Shown piece after piece: positions 45,011 through 52,201 of a stretch of 64,000 nucleotides of DNA. Source of the stretch: Pontibacter sp. E15-1 (GTDB taxonomy: Bacteria; Bacteroidota; Bacteroidia; Cytophagales; Hymenobacteraceae); NCBI RefSeq assembly GCF_022601975.1, contig NZ_JAKVIR010000003.1:62001-126000 (forward strand), written 5' to 3'. The first letter of the stretch is position 1. Every line of letters starts with the position of its first letter. The notes under the pieces are model-generated. The model was not told where the DNA came from and made no database searches. It saw nothing but the letters and a program-made list of their open reading frames with translations. A program made the translations under genes and the position numbers.

Positions 45011-46239
45011 GTTGTCTGCTCTACGTGTGGCGTAATGATTTCTGAGGGGGCCTTCCGGGAAAGCCATACGGTATAAACGGAACGCAGGCCAAGCGCCAGC
45101 GCAAGGGGTATGATGGCGGTATGCAGCATCTGCGGCCACCAGGGCCAGAACACAAGCATAAGGATGGCCAGTATGGCGGTGCCTGCCATGTACTTACGCA
45201 CCCAGTCCGGCAAGTTGCTGCGGCCAAGGAAAAAAGCCACTGCCAGATGGGTAGGCAGAGCCCAGAGCAGGTTGAAGTTGTAGGCGGTGGCCTGGTGGTC
45301 GGTGGCTACCCACAGCAGGAGCAGCACCACGCCCATCAGGCCGGTTATAAAGAAGAACCCCATATCGAAAAGGCGGCTGCGGCGGCGCTTCAGCAAATCC
45401 TGTACAGTGAGGGCCAGCACCACGGCAAAGAACAGCCACCAGACCAGCGTCGGGGTGAAGAGGCCGTGCGTGAACGGAATCGGCTCCCGCTCAAACAGCA
45501 CCTTCATCTTGCCCACCAGCGGCTTTGTCTGGTTTCCCTCGGTGAGCGTGGCCTGCGCAAAGCCCTGGGCCAGGTAGTCGGGCAGGAACATGTACTCGTA
45601 AGGCGCGGCCTCCTGATCGATGGGCGCCCCAAGGGCAAGGTCAATCCCGAAGTCAGACCACGGCTGCGGCACCAGGTACAGGTCGATCAGGTTGCGGAAG
45701 CTCATGTCCTTGTCAAAGTCACCGATGTTAAACCGGACCTGGTTGGGGAAGCTGGCCTCCACGCCGTCCCGGATGCGGGTGGCGCAGTTGTCGAAGAAGA
45801 AGTCGTAGAGGTAAAATCGGTTCTCGGGCAGGTAGTTGGTCGTCAGGAAGGCCCAGTATTGCTGCCGTTGTACCTCGGTCAGGTTCATCTCCTGCTCATA
45901 CACCGAGCGGTTGTCGGCGGTATAGCTGTACACAAAGCGGTTGAAGTCGGCGATGGAGAGTTTATACCGCAACTTGCCCCGGATAAACTTGAGGTAGAAA
46001 TTGGGCTCGTCGAAATCGAACGTCCCGTAGTTGAAGACGATGTCGAAGCCGTTGACCGGGTCGTTGACGCGCACCGCGCTGTGCCCGAAGATGGCATACA
46101 GGTCGCTGCCGCTGGAGCAGGTGATGAGGCTGATCCTGGCTTGGGGCGAAAGCCGGTACGTCTCGAACTGCGCCCACCCCTGAAACGAGAGCAGGCACAG
46201 CGTCAGCGCCAGCCCGAACTGCTTTATATAGTTTCTCAT
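45007..46239 (-). CDS. DUF4105-like (Lnb N-terminal-type) membrane protein
   Basis: 410 residues from the Met at 46239 (RNYIKQFGLALTLCLLSFQG), a signal peptide. The first 200 residues are a periplasmic papain-like domain of the DUF4105/Lnb type: ISLITCSSGSDLYAIFGHSAVRV, then YDFFFDNCATRIRDG, giving the His and Cys of the active site. The rest has about five transmembrane helices. Lnb-type proteins are linked to lipoprotein N-acylation; this link is by homology only. It ends with 4 bases of overlap with the phosphatase gene. Confidence 0.85.
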   Translation of the reverse strand: MRNYIKQFGLALTLCLLSFQGWAQFETYRLSPQARISLITCSSGSDLYAIFGHSAVRVNDPVNGFDIVFNYGTFDFDEPNFYLKFIRGKLRYKLSIADFNRFVYSYTADNRSVYEQEMNLTEVQRQQYWAFLTTNYLPENRFYLYDFFFDNCATRIRDGVEASFPNQVRFNIGDFDKDMSFRNLIDLYLVPQPWSDFGIDLALGAPIDQEAAPYEYMFLPDYLAQGFAQATLTEGNQTKPLVGKMKVLFEREPIPFTHGLFTPTLVWWLFFAVVLALTVQDLLKRRRSRLFDMGFFFITGLMGVVLLLLWVATDHQATAYNFNLLWALPTHLAVAFFLGRSNLPDWVRKYMAGTAILAILMLVFWPWWPQMLHTAIIPLALALGLRSVYTVWLSRKAPSEIITPHVEQTT

Positions 46240-46240
46240 G

Positions 46241-46951
46241 TTATTCTTTTTCCTGTTTGCCGCCTTTGCTGACACCGGCCAGCACGATTACAAACTCGCC
46301 CTTAATGGTTTTTGTGGTGAAAATCTCCGTTAGCTCGTCTAAGGTTCCGTTGATCGTCTCCTCGAACATCTTCGTGATTTCACGTGAAACAGACACCTCG
46401 CGCTCCCCGCCAAAGTACTCCTTAAACTGCGTCAGTGTTTTGAGCAGGCGGTGCGGCGACTCATAGAAAATCATGGTGCGCTCCTCCGTGGCCAGGCTCT
46501 GCAGGCGCGTCTGGCGGCCTTTCTTTACGGGCAGAAACCCCTCAAACGTAAAACGGTCGGTGCTGAAGCCGGATTTTACCAGTGCCGGGACAAAAGCCGT
46601 GGGGCCGGGCAGGCACTCTATTTTCAGGTCGTGCTTCAGGCACTCGCGCACCAGGTAAAAGCCGGGGTCAGAGATGCCGGGGGTGCCCGCGTCCGAGATC
46701 AGGGCCATCACCTCACCCGCTTTCATGCGGTCTACCAAATGGCCGGTGGCCTTGTGCTCGTTGTGCAGGTGGTGGCTGTGCATGCGCTTCTCGATGCCCA
46801 GGTGCTGCAGCAGCTTGCCGCTGGTGCGGGTGTCCTCGGCCAGAATCACGTCTACCTCTTTCAGTATCCGGATGGCGCGCAGCGTGATGTCCTCTAGATT
46901 GCCGATGGGTGTCGGCACCAGGTATAGGTTTGTCTTCTCTTGTTCCTGCAT
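46241..46951 (-). CDS. rsmI: 16S rRNA (cytidine(1402)-2'-O)-methyltransferase RsmI
   Basis: 236 residues from the Met at 46951 (QEQEKTNLYLVPTPIGNLED). Methylates the ribose of C1402 in 16S rRNA with SAM. The family opening LVPTPIGNLEDITLRAI, EDTRTSGKLLQHL, GTPGISDPGF and REITKMFEET are all present. The segment VSVSREITK contains a near-parS sequence at 46376-46391. It is followed after 1 base by the DUF4105-like gene. Confidence 0.95.
   Translation of the reverse strand: MQEQEKTNLYLVPTPIGNLEDITLRAIRILKEVDVILAEDTRTSGKLLQHLGIEKRMHSHHLHNEHKATGHLVDRMKAGEVMALISDAGTPGISDPGFYLVRECLKHDLKIECLPGPTAFVPALVKSGFSTDRFTFEGFLPVKKGRQTRLQSLATEERTMIFYESPHRLLKTLTQFKEYFGGEREVSVSREITKMFEETINGTLDELTEIFTTKTIKGEFVIVLAGVSKGGKQEKE
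46376..46391. promoter_or_regulatory. Near-consensus parS within rsmI
   Basis: GATTTCACGTGAAACA matches the parS consensus at 14 of 16 positions, with the whole TTTCACGTGAAACA core intact. It falls in codons for the conserved VSREITK segment, so protein constraint may explain part of the match. It is a candidate second site. Confidence 0.4.
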
Positions 46952-47072
46952 GCACCAAAGATAGTATTTTGAGTTTTGAGTTCCGAGTGCTGCGCGCCGA
47001 GTTAGCCATTGTATGGCTTTCAACTAACAAACTGTACGCCATACCAGCCTAAAGGCACTTCGGAGTCGGCCT

Positions 47073-47345
47073 CTAGTCAGCCCCGGCGCCCGGAACCCCG
47101 GACTCATAACTCGCCTTATAGATTTCCTCGATGCGCGTGGCCAGCTTGTGGTCGCGGATGGTAACGGTGTTGCCCGCGTCGTGGGTGCTGAGCTCAATGT
47201 CTACCTTGTTATACATGTTGCTCCACCACGGGTGGTGGTCCATTTCGCCGGCCACAACGGCCACTTCCTGCATAAATTCCATCGCCTGCTCAAAGTCCTT
47301 GAACGTGAAGCTGCTTTTTAACTTGTTGTCTTCTTCCTGCCACAT
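47073..47345 (-). CDS. 4a-hydroxytetrahydrobiopterin dehydratase (DCoH/PhhB family)
   Basis: 90 residues, the normal length. The catalytic trio is in GEMDHHPWWSNMYNKVDIEL, and the fold ends DHKLATRIEEIY. The enzyme recycles the pterin cofactor of aromatic hydroxylases such as phenylalanine hydroxylase. No hydroxylase lies nearby. Confidence 0.92.
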   Translation of the reverse strand: MWQEEDNKLKSSFTFKDFEQAMEFMQEVAVVAGEMDHHPWWSNMYNKVDIELSTHDAGNTVTIRDHKLATRIEEIYKASYESGVPGAGAD

Positions 47346-47458
47346 AGTTTTAGCGTTTTATACCTCCCCATACCCTCCCCGCGCGCCTGTTCCGGAAACA
47401 AGCCAAAACGGCGGGGCGTATAGGTATAAATTGTTACGAATTTAAGCCATCCAGAACT

Positions 47459-48319
47459 ATGAAAAACAAACCAGAATCTTTACCCGCGCAGAAACAGGAG
47501 AAACAGCCGGGCGATGAGTATAAAATGCGCCCCGAGCCGGAGATTATCCGCGACTCCTACCGCGGGAGCGATAAGCTGAAAGGAAAAGTGGCCCTGATAA
47601 CAGGAGGCGACAGCGGCATTGGCCGGGCCGTGGCCGTGCATTTTGCACGCGAGGGAGCCGACGTGGCCATTATATACCTCAATGAGGACAAAGATGCCAA
47701 AGACACCCAAAAAATGGTAGAGGCTGAAGGGCGGAAATGTATGCTCCTGGCCGGGGATGTGGGCGAGGAGGCGTTTTGCCAGGAGGCAGTGCAGCGCACC
47801 GTGGCCGAGTTTGGCAAGCTGGACATCCTGGTGAATAACGCGGCCGAGCAGCACGAGCAGCAGGATTTAAAGGACATTTCGGCGGAGCAGCTGCAGCGCA
47901 CGTTCCAGACCAATATTTTCGGGATGTTTTACGTCACGAAAGCGGCTCTTGAGCATATGCAGAAAGGCAGTTGCATCATCAACACCACGTCCATCACCTC
48001 CTACCGGGGCAGCCACCACCTCATGGACTATGCCTCCACCAAAGGCGCGATCACAGCGTTCACCCGCTCGCTTTCCGCCAACCTTGCCGAGAAGCCCATC
48101 CGCGTGAACGCCGTGGCCCCCGGCCCCATCTGGACACCGCTGATCCCGGCCTCTTTCAGCGAAGATAAAGTTAAGGAGTTTGGGCAGAACGTGCCCCTGA
48201 AGCGCCCCGGGCAGCCCTCTGAGGTGGCGCCAGCCTATGTTTTACTGGCTTCGGATGATGGGTCATACATCACAGGGCAGGTGATACACGTGAATGGCGG
48301 AGAGCAGATCGGCTCCTGA
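47459..48319 (+). CDS. SDR-family oxidoreductase, YghA/general-stress type
   Basis: 286 residues. A basic/acidic N-terminal extension (about 40 residues, PGDEYKMRPEPEI) precedes the Rossmann fold with TGGDSGIGRAVA, NNAAEQ, and catalytic Ser-Tyr-Lys (TTSITSYRG ... DYASTKGAI). The extension and the KMxPxP motif are typical of the YghA and general stress protein 39 group, NAD(P)-dependent reductases of unknown substrate. Two hydrophilin-like genes follow on the same strand, in agreement with a stress unit. Confidence 0.9.
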   Translation: MKNKPESLPAQKQEKQPGDEYKMRPEPEIIRDSYRGSDKLKGKVALITGGDSGIGRAVAVHFAREGADVAIIYLNEDKDAKDTQKMVEAEGRKCMLLAGDVGEEAFCQEAVQRTVAEFGKLDILVNNAAEQHEQQDLKDISAEQLQRTFQTNIFGMFYVTKAALEHMQKGSCIINTTSITSYRGSHHLMDYASTKGAITAFTRSLSANLAEKPIRVNAVAPGPIWTPLIPASFSEDKVKEFGQNVPLKRPGQPSEVAPAYVLLASDDGSYITGQVIHVNGGEQIGS

Positions 48320-48410
48320 CCAAACCTAAACCCTGACGCCTCCAACAGAGTAAAAGCTACTAACGGATACCCCGTGTATGGGTGCCCGGGCAATTTAAAA
48401 GTATACCATT

Positions 48411-48719
48411 ATGGCAGAAGATAAAGATAAAGATAAAGAGAACAAGCTTCAGGGCCAATCGCCCAACGAGCGGCCCTACCGCGTGATAGAGGACGACACA
48501 AGCGAAGAGGAGATGAAAGCCGGGCACATCACGCCCGGGGCAGATCCGCCCAAAAACGAGCACCAGCGCGGAGGCTTCGGCAACCGCGACGGCAAAGAGG
48601 GTTACGGCAGCGACACTGCCTCGGAGGGGCCATCGGCCACCGGCGTAAACGACTTTGCCGACGATGGTACACCGCCACCGGACAATATGCGCACCGAGGA
48701 AGAAGGAAGGGGCTCATAA
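48411..48719 (+). CDS. Hydrophilin-like disordered protein 1
   Basis: 102 residues, no hydrophobic stretch. It is rich in Asp, Glu, Lys, Gly and Pro (14 Gly of 102 by eye) and starts MAEDKDKDKENK. This is a predicted disordered, hydrophilin-like protein, as seen with desiccation or osmotic stress. No known domain. Coding is supported by reading frame and strand order after the SDR gene. Confidence 0.6.
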   Translation: MAEDKDKDKENKLQGQSPNERPYRVIEDDTSEEEMKAGHITPGADPPKNEHQRGGFGNRDGKEGYGSDTASEGPSATGVNDFADDGTPPPDNMRTEEEGRGS

Positions 48720-48743
48720 TTCCTGCCACTGGCGCAATTTCCC

Positions 48744-48797
48744 TGCGCCAGGGTCTTATATTAACCAATTTGCGCCAGGGTCTTATATTAACCAATT
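48744..48797 (+). repeat. Exact 27-bp tandem duplication
   Basis: The 27-base unit starting TGCGCCAGGGTCTTATAT and ending TTAACCAATT is present twice in a row (48744-48770, 48771-48797), right before the ATG at 48811. It adds one extra helical turn and a half to the leader of hydrophilin-like gene 2. Confidence 0.9.
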
Positions 48798-48810
48798 AAA
48801 GAAAAGCATC

Positions 48811-49047
48811 ATGACATCATATAAGCATACACAGCCAAGTGCTGAGAACGAGGGTAAGCCAAGCGGAAAAGGCCAGGATAAAGCGGCCGGCGGAAAGCCC
48901 GTGGACCCGAACCAGACGCGTGCCGGGCACGAAGAGCTGAAAAAGAAACACACCGACGGGCCGGATGAGGCAGGGCAAAACGCCAAGACTAACAACCCAA
49001 ACCGTAACCTCGATAAGCCTGAGATTGACAACAACACGTATAACTAG
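48811..49047 (+). CDS. Hydrophilin-like disordered protein 2
   Basis: 78 residues from the ATG at 48811; the frame is open upstream, but that part is the tandem duplication. The protein is Lys/Asn/Gly/Pro-rich (8 Gly of 78) with no hydrophobic core, such as GKGQDKAAGGKPVDPNQTRA. It is predicted disordered. It resembles stress-linked small proteins common in Hymenobacteraceae. It follows the SDR and hydrophilin-like gene 1. Confidence 0.6.
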   Translation: MTSYKHTQPSAENEGKPSGKGQDKAAGGKPVDPNQTRAGHEELKKKHTDGPDEAGQNAKTNNPNRNLDKPEIDNNTYN

Positions 49048-49150
49048 GCTTGTGGCCGCATATTTTTTAGAGATAGCACCTGCTCCGGCGGGTGCTATCT
49101 CTATTTATACCTACCTTGCCCTCCCGTATTAGACCATACCCTATACTTCC

Positions 49151-49846
49151 ATGGCCCGTTACGCCCTCACAGATATCCACGGCTGTGCCCGTACTTTCAG
49201 AGCGCTCGTGCTGGAGCAGCTCAAACTGCAGCCCTCCGACGAGCTATACATACTTGGCGACCTGGTGAACAAGGGGCCCGATAGCAAAGGCGTGATTGAC
49301 TTTGTGCTGGAACTGCAGGCACAGCAACACCAGGTGCACTGCCTGCGCGGCAACCACGACCAGATGCTGCTGAAAGCCGCCAGGCACGGCCCGCAGAAAC
49401 TAAACCTGACAGACACGGAGAAAAAACTCGTGCTGGAAAGCTTCGGCATCTCGCAGTTCGAGGACCTGCCCGAGCCGTACAGGAAGTTCCTGAAAAGCCT
49501 GCCCTACTACCTCGAGCTGCCAGACTACTTTCTGGTGCACGCGGGCTTTAACTTCACGAGAGAGGATATTTTTGAGGACAAGGATGCCATGCTAAACCTC
49601 CGGGGCTATACCGTGGACTGGCAGAAGATCAACAACAAGCTGCTGCTGCACGGCCATACCCCTACGGCGCTGCACAGCATAAAAAAGACCATCTCGCACA
49701 AAGACCAAAGGCTGAACCTGGACGCAGGCTGCGTCTACTACAGGAACGCGGCCTACGGCAACCTCGTCGCCCTGGACCTGGACACGCAGCAACTGTTCAT
49801 CCAGCCCAACCAGGACCGGCCCTACCCCGTTGCCCGGAAAAGCTGA
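49151..49846 (+). CDS. Metallophosphoesterase (PPP-type serine/threonine phosphatase-like)
   Basis: 231 residues. All PPP metal-binding motifs are visible: TDIHGCARTF, LGDLVNKGPDS, RGNHDQML, and the late HGHTPTAL. The family includes Ser/Thr phosphatases such as PrpA and Ap4A hydrolases (ApaH-like). It is a cytosolic protein with no other domain. A terminator follows. Confidence 0.92.
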   Translation: MARYALTDIHGCARTFRALVLEQLKLQPSDELYILGDLVNKGPDSKGVIDFVLELQAQQHQVHCLRGNHDQMLLKAARHGPQKLNLTDTEKKLVLESFGISQFEDLPEPYRKFLKSLPYYLELPDYFLVHAGFNFTREDIFEDKDAMLNLRGYTVDWQKINNKLLLHGHTPTALHSIKKTISHKDQRLNLDAGCVYYRNAAYGNLVALDLDTQQLFIQPNQDRPYPVARKS

Positions 49847-49868
49847 AAGGCGCCAGTTTGGGAGCCAT

Positions 49869-49912
49869 ATAAAAGCAAAAGGGCAGGTGAAAACCTGCCC
49901 TTTTGCTTTTAT
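49869..49912. terminator. Bidirectional terminator
   Basis: A perfect 20-bp stem (49869-49888 and 49893-49912) with loop GAAA, flanked by A- and T-runs, between the convergent phosphoesterase and type IX cargo genes. Confidence 0.93.
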
Positions 49913-49923
49913 GCCAATCAAAT

Positions 49924-51327
49924 TTATTTTTCCATCACAATCTTAATAAACTCCGTGCCTTGGGATGTTGTGAGTCGGGCAACATACATGCTTTGGTTCC
50001 CGATGCTGCGCTTGATGTCAAAATTCAGCTTTTCGTTGGCGGCGGCGGTGCCCCGGTACAGTTGCTGAACCACCTTTCCGTCCATGTCGAGTATGTCGAG
50101 TGTGATGTAGTCCTGCTCCTGTAGCCGTAACGTAACCTGTGCCTTTGTGCCCATTGGGTTAGGGTATACCGAGAACTCCTGCGGTTTTTTAGCATCCGAT
50201 TTTTTGTCTTCGGTACCGCAGTCGCCGATAGCGTCGCCATGTGCTAAGTGGTCTTCTACAGCATCCTGTGCCACGCAAAGCGATTTTCCTTTATGGCAAA
50301 CAACTATTTTCTCGCCATTCTTGCCACAACGGGAGTCATCTACAAACACAGTTACCTCATCTGTGCTGGAGCATCCGGACGGGTCAGTGGCAGTTACAGT
50401 ATAGCTCGTCGTTACCTCGGGCGATACTTCTACATACTGTGACGTGGCACCGTTACTCCACTTAAAGGTATGTGACGCTTTGGTGATGTTCGTGCTTGCC
50501 GTGAGTGTGGCGCGGTTAGCAGCCTTGTAGCCCGGGTACACTGTCTTGTCAGGCCCGGCATCTACCTCAAGCATCGGGTCAACGGTTATGGTCTGAGATG
50601 CATAGCCGATGCAACCGTTTTCGTTAAGCACAGAATATGTTAGCGTATGTGTGCCTATGCCCGCGCGTGAAGGGTAGAATTTACCTCTCAACATACCAGG
50701 CCCGTTATAGAAACCTCCAGCCGGAGACCCGCCTGTAGGAATGATCGCGGCGGCATTTATACAGAAGGACGTATAAGGCAAGGATATAGCCACCGCAGGA
50801 AGTGGCGCCTCTGTCAGGGTAACCTGCAGTGGCTCGCTCACACACCCAGTCGCATCTTTTACGTGCGCAACATAATTGCCGGGGGCCAAATTCTCAAACC
50901 AAGAGGCGCTCTGATAAAGCTGACCACCGTCCAGAGAATAGGTATAAGGGGCCACTCCGTTACTTCCGGTCAATTCTACCTTGCCGTTTTTTTGATTTGT
51001 ACAGGAGCTTGCGGCTATCCTGGACGTAACCTGCACCGTGCACTGGCTAGCAAGCGCTGTAGCGAAATCAGCGCTTTCACTGCTGATCCTACGAACGTCT
51101 GCGCCCCGGCTCGACTGGCTAGCCGCCTTATACGCATTGATTACTGTGGGTATGTCACCCTTGGCAGGTGCAGCTATACCAGAAATACTGTGAAAAAGCA
51201 TTAAGCCGATCAGGCAGAGGCGTGTGCTTCCCGATAGCGTACCCAATCCTGTTTTCTTTCGATCTGAAAGACCAAATAATCCTAATTTTGCAGATGCAAT
51301 ATTAAGACTGAGTAAAATTTTCCCCAT
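49924..51327 (-). CDS. Secreted protein with type IX secretion sorting domain
   Basis: 467 residues with a signal peptide after a longer N-terminus (LCLIGLMLFHSISGIAAPA). One SprB-like repeat (NGKVELTGSNGVAPYTYSLDGG ... GCVSEPLQVTLTEA) is near 100-175, PKD-like or Ig-like segments follow, and the last 80 residues are a type A sorting domain (EFSVYPNPMGTKAQVTLR ... MYVARLTTSQG). It is therefore carried across the outer membrane by the type IX machine. It is divergent from the second cargo gene at 52202. Confidence 0.9.
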   Translation of the reverse strand: MGKILLSLNIASAKLGLFGLSDRKKTGLGTLSGSTRLCLIGLMLFHSISGIAAPAKGDIPTVINAYKAASQSSRGADVRRISSESADFATALASQCTVQVTSRIAASSCTNQKNGKVELTGSNGVAPYTYSLDGGQLYQSASWFENLAPGNYVAHVKDATGCVSEPLQVTLTEAPLPAVAISLPYTSFCINAAAIIPTGGSPAGGFYNGPGMLRGKFYPSRAGIGTHTLTYSVLNENGCIGYASQTITVDPMLEVDAGPDKTVYPGYKAANRATLTASTNITKASHTFKWSNGATSQYVEVSPEVTTSYTVTATDPSGCSSTDEVTVFVDDSRCGKNGEKIVVCHKGKSLCVAQDAVEDHLAHGDAIGDCGTEDKKSDAKKPQEFSVYPNPMGTKAQVTLRLQEQDYITLDILDMDGKVVQQLYRGTAAANEKLNFDIKRSIGNQSMYVARLTTSQGTEFIKIVMEK

Positions 51328-52201
51328 GGTTTCTGTGAAATTTATTTGTGTATAAAATGAAGTTGTTTCAGACAGGCACCAGCGTGCAGTGCGTTTGAAA
51401 GAGGGAAAGTAATTACAAATATTATATTAAGCAATTTATATATATAAATGCTTTTTTTATTATAAAATTAAATTTGATTGTTTATGTTGATTAGCGCTGC
51501 ATTGGATAAAGCGCCAAGTGCTGATTTCAGAAAAAGCTTTAAGCAGGCTATAAAATTTGATTAGTTGGGATGCCTTATAATCCTGCCGAGTACGAATATG
51601 ACAGGCTTTTTCATTATTGTCCTATAAATAGGAGATGTTAGACTTCTAAATAAGTAGTATGGATATCTGTAAATTGTATTTCTATCAAATCTTTGCACTA
51701 TAACATAAGAGTTTTATTTAGTTAAACATAATTATATGAATAGTGTGGTATGGCAAACTGGCGATGAGTTATACTAGGGTTTGTATTGCTATGTGAAGAG
51801 GTTGAATCTGGGGCATACATAAATTTTACCCTAGATGCCTTATTGAGGAGTATTGCTTTTGCATTGAAACTGTACATCGTAGCTGCATAGTTGAAGACTG
51901 AGACAACCAGCGGTATAAATGTTGACAGGCGAGAATCGATGATCTGGGAAAGTATAAAAATTCAATTTGATAAATAAAATACAAGCCTATATATATTGCA
52001 TAATTGATAAAAGCTTGCTTATCTTTCGGAAGACTTATGTAATAGTACATCACATAGATAGCTGCTTTGGATGCTGAGTGATTTGAGTGCTATATACTAG
52101 ATGTGTTACTTTCTTAAACTGTAAAAATAAGACAATTCATGTCAGGATATGTAGAGAGAAACACCACATAGGTGAAAGGCAAGTATTTAAAAGTTAGCAA
52201 T
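51328..52201. other. AT-rich 870-bp gap between two type IX cargo genes
   Basis: Markedly AT-rich. It contains an AT palindrome with a T-run near 51430-51457 (AAGCAATTTATATATATAAATGC, read in two parts), which resembles a terminator. A minus-strand frame at 51826-52053 does not look like a gene. The rest presumably holds the promoters of both flanking genes; no clear TAnnTTTG pair was found. Confidence 0.5.

Noticed and set aside
51826..52053. 75-codon minus-strand frame in the AT-rich gap
   Set aside because: The makeup follows the AT-rich DNA (Tyr, Ile, Phe) and no family or start signal is seen.
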